From positions 1 through 48,179 of the IMG/VR virus record IMGVR_UViG_3300040801_002617: a stretch of 48,179 bases of DNA. One strand, 5' to 3'. The DNA is from a virus. Positions 1 to 8,039 of the stretch are shown one piece after another. The position numbers were made by a program, and so were the translations under genes. The stretch's first letter is position 1. Every line of letters begins with the position of its first letter. The notes below the pieces were generated by a model. The model searched no databases, was not told the DNA's origin, and saw only the letters and a program-made list of their open reading frames with translations.

Positions 1-21
1 AATTTTTTTAAATTAAAAAAA

Positions 22-261
22 TTATCTTTTTTCCATTACGTAATAAACATTTCCGTTTATATAACTTTTTTTAAAATTTTCTAAGAATTTTTCATCAAAA
101 TTATATACGCCTAAGTAACTATTTTTATCTAATAAAGACGATTCTATATTTTCTTTTATCTCCTTGAATGTTATATTCTCACTAAAATAAAAAATAGTTT
201 CTGGAAAATAAGTAAAACCTTCTCTAAATACTCTAAATTTTTTCATATCTTTTAAAACCAT
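22..261 (-). CDS. Hypothetical protein, 79 aa
   Basis: Small aromatic, lysine-rich protein of unknown function. It starts at an ATG lying inside the 3' end of the truncated radical SAM gene (29-base overlap, different frame), so the two are probably translationally coupled. No membrane segment or recognisable motif is visible. It ends about 20 bases from the window edge. The protein is not recognised. Confidence 0.55.
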   Translation of the reverse strand: MVLKDMKKFRVFREGFTYFPETIFYFSENITFKEIKENIESSLLDKNSYLGVYNFDEKFLENFKKSYINGNVYYVMEKR

Positions 262-484
262 AAACTACCAGGTTCATCCCAATTTTGTCTCTTGCTACTT
301 GTAATCTTTTTATATAATCTTCTTTATATAATTTTTCTTTTTTATTCAATTCGTCAATAAGTGGAAAATTATTTTCATATTTATTTTCCAGATGGCTTAA
401 ACTACAGCAAAATTTACAATTATTTATACATTTTCCTTTTGTCGTAGGACTTGGAACCGATATTGATAAACTTTGAATTTTCAT
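233..484 (-). pseudogene. Truncated radical SAM protein (N-terminal fragment, 83 aa)
   Basis: The N-terminus carries a C-x3-C-x2-C cluster motif (CINNCKFC, about residues 19-26), which in the radical SAM superfamily binds the 4Fe-4S cluster. The reading frame stops after 83 residues, far short of the 200 or more needed for a radical SAM barrel. After the segment RLQVARDK the sequence no longer looks like the family. Another frame at the 3' end reads WDEPGSLWF then stop, which looks like the tail of an unrelated gene. I infer an internal deletion that fused the start of a radical SAM gene to the end of another. It cannot be a complete enzyme. Confidence 0.6.
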
Positions 485-499
485 AAATTTATTATATTT

Positions 500-697
500 T
501 TAAACATCATATACGGTTTTTAACCTTTTATTATAAAATTCATTATATTGTTTTATTTTATTCAATTTTAATCTATTGTTAGTAAGAAATTTGCAATATA
601 TAGCAGTTATTTTAAATGCGGTTTCTTCTTCTGAACCTGTATAAATAAAATTAAATACATAAAAAATAATGTATATTATTAATCCTATAAAATTAAA
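500..697 (-). pseudogene. C-terminal remnant of the 698-1042 membrane protein
   Basis: Directly downstream of the TAA ending the 698-1042 gene, the same frame stays open to 500. It encodes another hydrophobic stretch (FIGLIIYIIFYVFNFIYTG) and then a basic tail (NNRLKLNKIKQYNEFYNKRL). This tail matches the piece encoded at 1039-1197 behind the upstream paralogue (IYLDNDFESS..., NINRKRKTKIKNWKNLYNKL). The TAA at 698-700 is therefore likely a nonsense mutation inside a gene of about 180 codons. Confidence 0.5.
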
Positions 698-1042
698 TTA
701 AATTAAAAATAATAGTATTGTTATATTATATGCAAATAAAATTATCACTAATTTAAATTTATCCATTGCTGTAAAAATTCGCAGAATGACATCGTCATAA
801 AAACTTAAATCATCTTTTAATAAATATAAATAAGATGAAATTATATATAATATATGAAAAGACATAAATATATAAAAATAATCATTAACTTGTTCCCATG
901 TTTCTTCTTTTAAACTAACTATCTCTAAAAAAGAATTCTTATATATATTTAAAATATAATTTTCTTCTCCAAATCCTAAATAAAAAAACCAAACTATAAT
1001 AACCCCAGATATCCAGTGTGCATTTTCTAAAATTTTTTTCAT
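698..1042 (-). CDS. Membrane protein, tandem paralogue B (probably truncated by in-frame stop)
   Basis: 114 residues with three hydrophobic segments (about residues 10-25, 55-75, 95-114), so an inner-membrane protein of unknown function. It is a diverged copy of the 1276-1560 gene: both begin with a K-x2-L-x-x-HW-type N-terminus and share a second segment of the type YMRLFTFLILIAFLFSYLGS / YIFMSFHILYIISSYLYLL. Its ATG overlaps the stop of the upstream remnant as ATGA. Homology to the remnant at 500-697 suggests that the intact protein continued past the TAA. Confidence 0.55.
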   Translation of the reverse strand: MKKILENAHWISGVIIVWFFYLGFGEENYILNIYKNSFLEIVSLKEETWEQVNDYFYIFMSFHILYIISSYLYLLKDDLSFYDDVILRIFTAMDKFKLVIILFAYNITILLFLI

Positions 1043-1197
1043 TCGTATTTATTTTTTAATTTATTATATAAATTTTTCCAATTTTTAATTTTCGTCTTTC
1101 TTTTTCTGTTTATATTTAAATATCTTGTATAATTTTTTGTTATTCCAAAAATTGATGATTCAAAATCATTATCTAAATAAATAAATGCAATTTGCAA
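1039..1197 (-). pseudogene. C-terminal remnant of membrane paralogue A
   Basis: A 52-codon open frame, with only a TTG available as start, encodes QIAFIYLDNDFESSIFGITK followed by a strongly basic tail. It aligns with the C-terminal remnant of paralogue B. It sits in a different frame from both the 1276-1560 ORF and the hydrophobic frame at 1169-1275, so copy A carries at least two frameshifts. Its TGA overlaps the ATG of the next gene. Confidence 0.45.
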
Positions 1198-1275
1198 TTC
1201 CTATTGAAATAGAAATAAGTAATCCAAAACCATTCAAATTTATAAAAACAAGAAACAAAGATATTACAAAAGCAT

Positions 1276-1560
1276 TTAAAACAAGATTATTTTTATCCAG
1301 TCTAAGAATGTAAATTCTGGCTCATATAATATAGAATAAATAGAACCTAAATAAGAAAACAAAAATGCAATTAATATAAGAAACGTAAATAAACGCATAT
1401 ACGAATTAAAATTATCTTCAATTGGTTCAAAAATACTTATGTGAATGTTGCTTACACAAGAAACAAAAAAAAAAAAATTATTACTTTCATAATTTAAATA
1501 TCCTCCAAAAAACACTATTGTTAATATTAAACATACCCAATGCAAATTCTTCAAAAACAT
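1276..1560 (-). CDS. Membrane protein, tandem paralogue A (frameshifted)
   Basis: 94 residues, beginning with a hydrophobic segment (NLHWVCLILTIVFFGGYLNY) and with a second one near residues 55-75. The frame stops just after the fourth-segment start (DWIKIILF). In the +2 frame, hydrophobic coding continues at once (VLNAFVISLFLVFINLNG, then LLISISIGIANCIYLF) down to a stop at 1169-1171. The real product was probably about 170 residues with four membrane segments. Function is unknown. It is the tandem paralogue of 698-1042. Confidence 0.55.
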   Translation of the reverse strand: MFLKNLHWVCLILTIVFFGGYLNYESNNFFFFVSCVSNIHISIFEPIEDNFNSYMRLFTFLILIAFLFSYLGSIYSILYEPEFTFLDWIKIILF

Positions 1561-1563
1561 ATT

Positions 1564-2328
1564 TTAATTATTATTTCCGTTAAACACCATTTCATCTTTT
1601 GCTTCATCGCCCCATGCGGTAACAATAGCGAATCCAACTTCATTTAAAGGACTTACGTCAATAATATCTAAAATAATAGGATCTTTTATTTTTGGACTAG
1701 GTTTCCAATTAAATTTTTCTTCTGGATAATGGAAAAGTTCTCGACCTACTAATATATTATCTTCTTTGTTAAAATCACTTAAAGGCGCACAAATATAATA
1801 GTTTTGTTCATCACCGTATCCACAATATTTATTATTTACACATTCTATAGAACAAAGAGGAACTTGTTTATCCACAGTATAACTATGTTTTTTATGTTTC
1901 TCATATAAAACAACATCATTTAAATTTTTATCGGGGATATTTCCTATATAATCTTTTGATCTTCCTAATACAAGTCCATATTTTTCACAAATTTGAATAA
2001 TTTGTGAATATGTTATTATTTTATATCCTGGCAATTTCACCGACCAATTTTCAATAACTTTTTCAAGACCTTTAGATAATCTTAATTTTTCATTTTTTTC
2101 TTGTATGGTTTTTTCTATTCTTTTTTGCGTAGTTTCATAATCTTTTACTGTTCCTACACTAGAAAAACCAATTTTTTTCAAAAATTCATTTTTATCAATA
2201 TCTTTTAATTCCTCTACTTCAATAGAGTTAGAATATTTTTCTGCTTTTTCAGCAAATTCTTTTAATTTATCGACAGACGTGTCAAATTCATTGTGGATTT
2301 TTTCTACTAAGGTCATTTCTTTTTTCAT
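1564..2328 (-). CDS. Hypothetical protein, 254 aa
   Basis: Soluble protein, not recognised. The first 100 residues are charged and predicted helical, possibly coiled coil (KLKEFAEKAEKYSNSIEVEE). The remainder is mixed and contains a cluster of cysteines (about residues 159-181, CSIEC...YCGYG...YICAP), which might bind metal. The ATG is in the AAATTATG context typical of this genome, with no Shine-Dalgarno sequence. It ends three bases before the membrane paralogue A, so the two may be co-transcribed. Confidence 0.7.
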   Translation of the reverse strand: MKKEMTLVEKIHNEFDTSVDKLKEFAEKAEKYSNSIEVEELKDIDKNEFLKKIGFSSVGTVKDYETTQKRIEKTIQEKNEKLRLSKGLEKVIENWSVKLPGYKIITYSQIIQICEKYGLVLGRSKDYIGNIPDKNLNDVVLYEKHKKHSYTVDKQVPLCSIECVNNKYCGYGDEQNYYICAPLSDFNKEDNILVGRELFHYPEEKFNWKPSPKIKDPIILDIIDVSPLNEVGFAIVTAWGDEAKDEMVFNGNNN

Positions 2329-2380
2329 AATTTATATTATTTTTTATTTCAAATATAATTTAATTTTTTTATTAAAAAAA

Positions 2381-2983
2381 TTAAAATTTTGGTAATTTCC
2401 ATTTATATTTTATTGCAGTTAATCTTAATATTATAATAAATAAAAGAGAAAAAAATGTTGATATAACATCTAAAATTCCTATATATATAAGAATATAATA
2501 GAAAATACCACCGATTATACAAACTGTTGCATAAAAATCTGTTTTCATAATCGAAGGAACTTCATTAGTGAATATATCCCTCAAAAATCCTCCAAACGTA
2601 GCAGTAATAGTTCCCATCATTATACAAACAAATGGACTAAATCCTAAATTTTTAGAAAGACTTAAACCTAATATAGTAAATGCTGCTATACCTAATGTAT
2701 CGAATATTTTAAATGTCTTTCTCCATTGTAAAAAAGATTTTTTAAATAATATACAAAGAAAAATTCCCAATATAATAAAATAAATATAATATAAATCAGT
2801 TAACCAAGTAACAGGAGTGTTTCCTAATAACAAATCTCTTATTGTTCCTCCGCCGATTGCTGTTACGAAACTAGTTATTACCGCTCCTAGAAAATCTAAT
2901 TTTTTATCAACGGCTGTTAAATATCCACTCATAGAAAATACCAATATACCAAATAAATCTAGAGAATTTAATATTATTTCCAT
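2381..2983 (-). CDS. TRIC/UPF0126 family membrane protein
   Basis: 200 residues with about seven hydrophobic segments arranged as two homologous halves. Each half carries the family signature: AIGGGTIRDLLLG near residue 42 and ATFGGFLRDIF near residue 128. This is the UPF0126/YicG family, structurally related to trimeric intracellular cation channels; some bacterial members transport glycine. Length matches the family (about 200-210), so it looks intact. It lies at the end of the sirtuin-gmk-methyltransferase run, preceded by a 38-codon ORF. A full-length copy in a phage is unusual. The transported substrate cannot be read from the sequence. Confidence 0.85.
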   Translation of the reverse strand: MEIILNSLDLFGILVFSMSGYLTAVDKKLDFLGAVITSFVTAIGGGTIRDLLLGNTPVTWLTDLYYIYFIILGIFLCILFKKSFLQWRKTFKIFDTLGIAAFTILGLSLSKNLGFSPFVCIMMGTITATFGGFLRDIFTNEVPSIMKTDFYATVCIIGGIFYYILIYIGILDVISTFFSLLFIIILRLTAIKYKWKLPKF

Positions 2984-3004
2984 GATTTTTTAAGTTTTTC
3001 TCTT

Positions 3005-3121
3005 CTAAGATATATCAGATATATCAATAATGATTTTTTTTAATTCTATATTAATAAAATTTAACAATTCATATATTCTCTGTCTTTTTATATTAGATAT
3101 TTCAGTCATTGATATTTTCAT
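3005..3121 (-). CDS. Small hypothetical protein, 38 aa
   Basis: The ATG overlaps the TGA of the DNA methyltransferase gene (ATGA), a typical coupled arrangement here. The 38-residue product is helical and not recognised. Just past its stop, another frame encodes LRREKLKKS, the basic tail that ends many small proteins in this window, so a small 3' frameshift may have shortened it. Confidence 0.35.
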   Translation of the reverse strand: MKISMTEISNIKRQRIYELLNFINIELKKIIIDISDIS

Positions 3122-3756
3122 TTTATTCTGTTTTTTATTATTTCGCAATATTCTTTATCTATTTCATAAATAACACTTTCATAACCCAAATCTTTAGCAA
3201 CTTTTGCTGTTGTTCCACTTCCACCAAAAGGATCTATTATAATATCGCCTTCATTAACTGTTGTTAAAATAATTCTTCTTATCAGTTCTTCTGGTATTTG
3301 ACAAGGATGTTTTGTTTTCTCTTTGCTAACATTTTTAACTTGTTGTATTTCCCACCAATCATATAACTTGGCTCCTGTCTTACCTTCAGAAATTCTTTTT
3401 TGAATTCTCTTATCATTGAGATTTTTATAAGGTTGTCTTACTTTTCCAAAATCAGGCTTACATCCCCACCAACTTATTAACCTACTTTGTTTACCTGTAT
3501 TTGAATTATATACCCAACAAACTACTTGTTCACATTTTGAATTTATAGCCTTTGGTAATAAATTAATAGTTTCTTCTGGATAATGAATTATAACACAAGG
3601 AGTAGTTATATTTGATAATAATTTTATATATTCTTCTTCAGTTAATTTATCTTTATAATTATTATAAGAATATCCCTGATTATAAGGCGGATCTGTTATT
3701 ACTATTCCCTTAGGAATTTTACAATTTCTAAAATCATCATTTACAATCTCGACCAT
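3118..3756 (-). CDS. DNA methyltransferase, N4-cytosine/N6-adenine, beta class
   Basis: 212-residue SAM-dependent DNA methyltransferase. Catalytic motif IV (TDPPY, about residues 21-25) comes first, and the SAM-binding motif I (DPFGGSGTTAKVAKDLGY, about residues 176-193) is near the C-terminus. This order defines the beta class (N6_N4_Mtase family). The compact size leaves a short target-recognition region, so the specificity is not predictable. The gene abuts guanylate kinase (1-base overlap). Likely roles are protection from host restriction or marking phage DNA. Confidence 0.9.
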   Translation of the reverse strand: MVEIVNDDFRNCKIPKGIVITDPPYNQGYSYNNYKDKLTEEEYIKLLSNITTPCVIIHYPEETINLLPKAINSKCEQVVCWVYNSNTGKQSRLISWWGCKPDFGKVRQPYKNLNDKRIQKRISEGKTGAKLYDWWEIQQVKNVSKEKTKHPCQIPEELIRRIILTTVNEGDIIIDPFGGSGTTAKVAKDLGYESVIYEIDKEYCEIIKNRIK

Positions 3757-4229
3757 TAAAAATCTTCATTTTTTATAACAAGATCAAAATTTTTAAAATT
3801 TTTAAAAAATTCTTTATCTCTATTAATTCTTTCTAATACTTCTTCGACAGGCATTCCTCTTTCTATCATTCTCTTGAATAAAATAGTTTCATCTATATCA
3901 ACGTAGATTATAAAACAATCCTTTCTTAAATTTTTCTTTATAGATTTAACTCCTAATGGTTCCATTACAAACAAATCATTTTCGACGAATACTTTTTTAG
4001 TTCTTCCGTAATATTCGCCATTATAATCAACCCATTCGTACATTTCTCCTCCTTCAATTAATTTTAAAAATTCTTCTTTTGATATAAAGTAATAATCAAC
4101 GCCGTCCTCTTCTTCTTTTCTTGGTTTTCTTGTTGTATATGAAATTCCAAATTTCAAACCTCTTTTAACCATTCTATCTTTTAAGTGTGTTTTTCCTGAT
4201 GCTGATTTACCTGTTATTACTATTTTCAT
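3756..4229 (-). CDS. gmk: Guanylate kinase-like nucleotide kinase
   Basis: 157 residues. P-loop GKSASGKT (residues 7-14) is followed by the GMP-binding signature of guanylate kinases (SYTTRKPRKEEEDGVDYYF) and EWVDYNGEYYGR. The family phosphorylates GMP/dGMP to GDP/dGDP. It is about 40 residues shorter than host enzymes (typically 190-205), mainly at the C-terminus, but all nucleotide-binding motifs are present. The start overlaps the sirtuin stop by four bases (ATGA). Phages commonly use such enzymes to balance dNTP pools. Confidence 0.88.
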   Translation of the reverse strand: MKIVITGKSASGKTHLKDRMVKRGLKFGISYTTRKPRKEEEDGVDYYFISKEEFLKLIEGGEMYEWVDYNGEYYGRTKKVFVENDLFVMEPLGVKSIKKNLRKDCFIIYVDIDETILFKRMIERGMPVEEVLERINRDKEFFKNFKNFDLVIKNEDF

Positions 4230-4903
4230 TTCATATTTATTATTTTTTTCGAAAATTCTTTAACTCCTAATGATGCCTTTTTACAAATTCTATTCCATCC
4301 AGAATCGAAATTCATACTAGGATCTATTATCCATTTTTCTTTTGTATTTAAATAATTTTTTAAAGTTGATGCAGGATATACTTGTAAAGATGTTCCTATT
4401 ATCACGAATATATCAGCTGATCTTACTATATCAATTGCTTTTGATATTAAAGGAACTTCTTCTCCGAACCAAACTATATCTGGTCTCAATTGCTTACCAT
4501 TCGAACAATTTTCTCCTATTTCTATATCTCTAAAACCTATTTCATATTTTTCTTCGGGATTTATTTGACTTCTTACACTTTTTATAGAACCGTGTAAATG
4601 AAGTACTTTTTTACTTCCAGCTCTTTCGTGTAAATCATCAATATTCTGTGTTATTATTTGAACATCAAATTTATTTTCTAATTTAACTAATTCATAATGT
4701 CCATCGTTTGGATTAATTTCGGATATTTTTTTACGAATCATATTATAAAATTCTATCATTTTGTTTTGATTCGATTTCCAACCTTCTATTGTAGCATAAT
4801 ATTCAGGGTCATACTTTTCCCATAATCCACCTTTGTCTCTATATGTTGGTATTCCAGACTCTTTACTAATTCCTGCTCCTGATAAAACAACTAATTTTTT
4901 CAA
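4226..4903 (-). CDS. cobB: Sirtuin, NAD-dependent protein deacylase (Sir2/CobB-like)
   Basis: 225 residues carrying the sirtuin motifs in order: GAGISKESGIPTYRD (9-23, NAD binding), TQNIDDLHE (85-93), HLHGS with catalytic His104, RPDIVWFGE (140-148) and GTSLQVYP (170-177). The usual four-cysteine zinc module between HGS and RPD is missing; only Cys133 remains. The start is a TTG, chosen because MKKLVVLSGAG is the expected N-terminus and no nearby ATG fits. Sirtuins remove acyl groups from lysines using NAD+, and some Sir2 proteins degrade NAD+. It is the first gene of an overlapping run with gmk and a methyltransferase. Confidence 0.9.
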   Translation of the reverse strand: MKKLVVLSGAGISKESGIPTYRDKGGLWEKYDPEYYATIEGWKSNQNKMIEFYNMIRKKISEINPNDGHYELVKLENKFDVQIITQNIDDLHERAGSKKVLHLHGSIKSVRSQINPEEKYEIGFRDIEIGENCSNGKQLRPDIVWFGEEVPLISKAIDIVRSADIFVIIGTSLQVYPASTLKNYLNTKEKWIIDPSMNFDSGWNRICKKASLGVKEFSKKIINMK

Positions 4904-4959
4904 TTTTTTAAATTATTTTAATTTTTTAAAAACAAAGAATTTAAAAGTTTAATTTAAAT

Positions 4960-5421
4960 TTAATTTTCTTCTACTAAAGTATTTTCTATGTAATTTTTTA
5001 TTTTTTCAGAATATTCTTTCAACATTTTTTCTTTCTCATTATTCAAATCATTTGGACTCGAATAAAACATATATAATTCTCCTAAAAAAAATCTTGTGAA
5101 AAAATTACTGTTATTATTTTCTGTTCTTAAACTAAAATGTAGATATTCTAGATCGGTTGAATAAACAACATCACATAATATCACAGGGTGATTAAAATAA
5201 TTTATATAATTTTCTATATAATAGATTGAACCTTCATTTTTAATTATTTTAATATTATCTGATTTTAATAATTTTTTAAGGACTGATTCACCACTTCTAT
5301 ATAATAATAATAAACTAGTAATTATATTAAATATCCATATACCTTTTATAATAATTGAATTTGAATATGCAATAAAAAATATTCCTGCTAATATTACAAT
5401 TATTGATGTTATTTTATTCAT
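4960..5421 (-). CDS. Hypothetical membrane-anchored protein, 153 aa
   Basis: Two adjacent hydrophobic segments at residues 5-21 and 25-42 are followed by a soluble C-terminal domain of about 110 residues. This is consistent with an inner-membrane anchor and a cytoplasmic domain. The start overlaps the stop of 5418-5921 (ATGA). No family recognised. Confidence 0.65.
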   Translation of the reverse strand: MNKITSIIVILAGIFFIAYSNSIIIKGIWIFNIITSLLLLYRSGESVLKKLLKSDNIKIIKNEGSIYYIENYINYFNHPVILCDVVYSTDLEYLHFSLRTENNNSNFFTRFFLGELYMFYSSPNDLNNEKEKMLKEYSEKIKNYIENTLVEEN

Positions 5422-5921
5422 AATGATTTATAATAATCTTTTAATTGTTTAAAATGTTTAATTGCATCTGTTCTAAAATATTCAAACATATTATAATATT
5501 TGTCTACTTGTTCGAACGGGTTTATTTCTCTATTTTTTGTAAAATCTATTCTTATATCCATTATTTTTAAAGCAGATTCTTTGAAATATTTAATAACATT
5601 TTCATATTTATTTTTTATATATTCTGGATCTTGGTTAGGAGAAATCATTAATAAAATTAATTCCATTGTTTCGTTTTCCATTAAATCTAATGAACTTTTG
5701 CATAAATTTGTATCTTCCCATATAGTATTTTCAAAATAATACTCTATTTCTATTAATTTATCAACCATCATAACCTTTTCATATTCTTCAGATTCTAATG
5801 ATTTTTTTCTTATTTCTAATAAATTTTCTTTTGTACATTTAGCAAAATAAAGCATATCAAAACATATTTCGTCAATATACTTAACTGATTCGGAAATTTT
5901 CTCTATTCTATTCAATTCCAT
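5418..5921 (-). CDS. Hypothetical helical protein, 167 aa
   Basis: Acidic, almost entirely helical soluble protein without recognised motifs. Its start lies within the end of 5908-6204, and its stop overlaps the membrane protein start at 5421, so all belong to one minus-strand transcription unit. Start context AAATTATG. Confidence 0.65.
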   Translation of the reverse strand: MELNRIEKISESVKYIDEICFDMLYFAKCTKENLLEIRKKSLESEEYEKVMMVDKLIEIEYYFENTIWEDTNLCKSSLDLMENETMELILLMISPNQDPEYIKNKYENVIKYFKESALKIMDIRIDFTKNREINPFEQVDKYYNMFEYFRTDAIKHFKQLKDYYKSL

Positions 5922-6204
5922 AATTTAAATATTTAAGTTTATGTTTTCTTATTTTAAGTTGAAAATATTGTTTTAAAATTACTTCTTCTTTGATAAAACA
6001 ATTTTTATGTGCGTTTATAATTATTGTATTGTCCTTTTTCTTTGCTGCTATTATATAATAATTATCTATTAGACAATATTTATACTTTTCTTTTAATTCA
6101 TTATAAATATCAACCCATTCTAAATAACTAGTTTGTTGATCCGTTTCCATAAATCTTCTAAATTCTGAATAAGTAGTTTCTTTTGTAAGTAAAAAATCTA
6201 TCAT
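5908..6204 (-). CDS. Hypothetical protein, 98 aa
   Basis: Small soluble protein, not recognised. The ATG overlaps the stop of 6201-6569 (ATGA), directly behind that gene's KLKKL-type tail. The C-terminus is basic (QLKIRKHKLKYLNYG). Confidence 0.6.
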   Translation of the reverse strand: MIDFLLTKETTYSEFRRFMETDQQTSYLEWVDIYNELKEKYKYCLIDNYYIIAAKKKDNTIIINAHKNCFIKEEVILKQYFQLKIRKHKLKYLNYGIE

Positions 6205-6569
6205 ACAAACAATTTTTTAAGTTTTTCCCTTCTTCTTTCTACCTTTGAAAATTGTTGAAATTTAAAAAAGTCACCTCTTATAGAAAAAAATTTTATTGGT
6301 AATTTTTGTTTCTTCTTTGTTATGTCAATTATAATAAATTTATCTATGGTTAAACCACCTAAATTAATTTTTTTAATTTTTTTTAATTCTTCTTTTAATT
6401 TATTTGGATTTTTTACTGATATTCCACTATTTATACTAATATAACCGTGTATACTAAGATTTCTTCTATAAATATAATTATTTACATTTACATAAACAAC
6501 CTTATTTTCTCCTTCAATATTAATAATAGAAAAAACAGAATATCTCTTTTGTTTTTTAGTTTTTTTCAT
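6201..6569 (-). CDS. Hypothetical protein with basic KLKKL tail, 122 aa
   Basis: Basic, beta-rich protein of unknown function. It ends in RRREKLKKLFV, one of at least nine related basic tails in this window whose DNA also forms the A-rich region in front of the next start codon. It is the first gene of the 4960-6569 minus-strand unit, and its start context is AAAAATTATG. Confidence 0.6.
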   Translation of the reverse strand: MKKTKKQKRYSVFSIINIEGENKVVYVNVNNYIYRRNLSIHGYISINSGISVKNPNKLKEELKKIKKINLGGLTIDKFIIIDITKKKQKLPIKFFSIRGDFFKFQQFSKVERRREKLKKLFV

Positions 6570-6626
6570 AATTTTTCATTTTGGAATAAATATATTTAAT
6601 ATATATTAATAAAAAAAATTTTTACC

Positions 6627-7118
6627 ATGCCGATAATATTTATAATATTTTTTACGTTAATGTTCGGATTTATAGGATTTATTACTTTATATCCACTATT
6701 AGGAAAAAAGAATAAAAACAATGATAAAATTCATAAATCTACTTTAAAATCTGTTTTAAAAAAATATAAACCTTCTAAATTAGAATTGTTTATGACAAAA
6801 AATTTTGGTTCAGAAAGCACATACAAATCTAAATGGAAATTAGGATTTGTTTTAACTCAAGTTTCCTTATTGTTAATTGGTTTTGCTAGTATCATAATTT
6901 CTGATATGTTTCCTAGATCAGATATACACTGGTATATGCTTACTATCTCAACTTATACATTTGTTATTTTATTAACATTATTAGCCGTTTTATACAGCAC
7001 TGCTAAAGTACTTAAAACAATTAGATTTAAAAAAATATCTGATGATTTGGGATATTCTATAAATCAAATAAATCAATGGGTAGATTTCCATGATATAAAA
7101 GAAAAAGACATTTTATAA
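6627..7118 (+). CDS. Hypothetical membrane protein, 163 aa
   Basis: Three membrane segments: residues 2-24, about 73-92 and about 99-125. A basic loop separates the first two, and a soluble C-terminal tail of about 35 residues follows. No family recognised. It is transcribed divergently from 6201-6569 across a 57-base AT-rich intergenic region and is followed by a paired-hairpin terminator. Confidence 0.65.
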   Translation: MPIIFIIFFTLMFGFIGFITLYPLLGKKNKNNDKIHKSTLKSVLKKYKPSKLELFMTKNFGSESTYKSKWKLGFVLTQVSLLLIGFASIIISDMFPRSDIHWYMLTISTYTFVILLTLLAVLYSTAKVLKTIRFKKISDDLGYSINQINQWVDFHDIKEKDIL

Positions 7119-7140
7119 TATTTGTAAGTACAAAAACATC

Positions 7141-7180
7141 ACTAAAGATAGTATCTTTAGTCCGACGATCCGAAAGGATC
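7141..7180. terminator. Tandem hairpins between convergent genes
   Basis: Two hairpins lie side by side. The first is an inverted repeat (ACTAAAGATA and TATCTTTAGT, one base between) at 7141-7161. The second is GATCC-GAAA-GGATC at 7167-7180, with a GNRA-type tetraloop and a T-rich stretch behind it (atttctatttt). They sit exactly between converging genes, so a bidirectional terminator is the natural reading. GC content of the second stem stands out from the surroundings. Confidence 0.65.
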
Positions 7181-7184
7181 ATTT

Positions 7185-7928
7185 CTATTTTAAATTTTTT
7201 TCAATTAATTTTTGATAGAAATCAACATCTATTATTTTTTTAACGTCTGATTCGATCATATCATTATTTTTTCCTATTAAAAGAATTTCATCTAATAAAT
7301 TAAAATTTTTTAATTCATATACAAAATCTATATTTTTAAATATTCCTGATAATATATTTAAAATAACAGTACATTTTTCGTTTTCTGTAAAATTTTCAAA
7401 TTTTCTTTTTCTCGAAGTTATTTCGCCTCCATCCATATTAGAAAATTTCAGTTTCCTTTGTTCAGTCTTATCTATCAAAGAAAAATTAGAAATAGAATAA
7501 AATAAATTTTTACCATTATTTACTTTAACTTTGTCGATAACGGTTTCACCTCTATAGTTTTGTCCATGTTTTATTTCTTTTACAATATAATTATTTCCTT
7601 TAGAAAGATATTTAGAAGTAGAATATCTACAAACTATTATATCACCTTCTTTTAATTTATCCTTTTCTAAATTATATGTAAAGTTAATAACATTTGATTT
7701 CTTTGTTTTAAACGGTTTTATTTCTTTTAAAGATTTGCCGTCGAGTGTTTTAAACAAATCTAAATTAGAATAAGTTCCTATACCTTTTATACTAATACAT
7801 TTATATCCGTTTTCTTTTACTTTATAAGAATCACATTCATACACACAACCTTTTATTAATTTTTTAGAACTAGATCTTACAATAACTACTTTTAACGTTT
7901 CTTCTCTTATTTCTTCTGGTAAATTCAT
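7185..7928 (-). CDS. Hypothetical protein with two SH3-like repeats, 247 aa
   Basis: Not recognised as a known family. Residues 25-65 and about 95-155 look like two copies of a beta-rich module (G-x-x-Y-x-V followed by a Tyr/Ser-rich strand: KGCVYECDSYKV and KGNNYIVKEIK), suggestive of SH3-type barrels. A basic linker (SRKRKF) precedes a helical C-terminal 70 residues. It converges with 6627-7118. Confidence 0.6.
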   Translation of the reverse strand: MNLPEEIREETLKVVIVRSSSKKLIKGCVYECDSYKVKENGYKCISIKGIGTYSNLDLFKTLDGKSLKEIKPFKTKKSNVINFTYNLEKDKLKEGDIIVCRYSTSKYLSKGNNYIVKEIKHGQNYRGETVIDKVKVNNGKNLFYSISNFSLIDKTEQRKLKFSNMDGGEITSRKRKFENFTENEKCTVILNILSGIFKNIDFVYELKNFNLLDEILLIGKNNDMIESDVKKIIDVDFYQKLIEKNLK

Positions 7929-8039
7929 ATATCTATTATTTATTTTTTAAACTTTAAAACTAAATTAAGAAAAATTTTCACAATAAAAAATAATTTTTTT
8001 AATTTAAAATTTTAAATTATTTTAGAAAAAACTCATTTT

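Noticed and set aside
698-700. Alternative genetic code (TAA or TGA read as an amino acid)
   Set aside because: TAA, TGA and TAG all end clear genes in this window (for example TAG at 41614 and 43607, TGA in many ATGA overlaps), so the in-frame stops are better explained as mutations.
1276-1560. Programmed ribosomal frameshifting in the membrane paralogue
   Set aside because: No clear slippery heptamer with a following structure at the break, and a second shift further on would also be needed, so decay is simpler.
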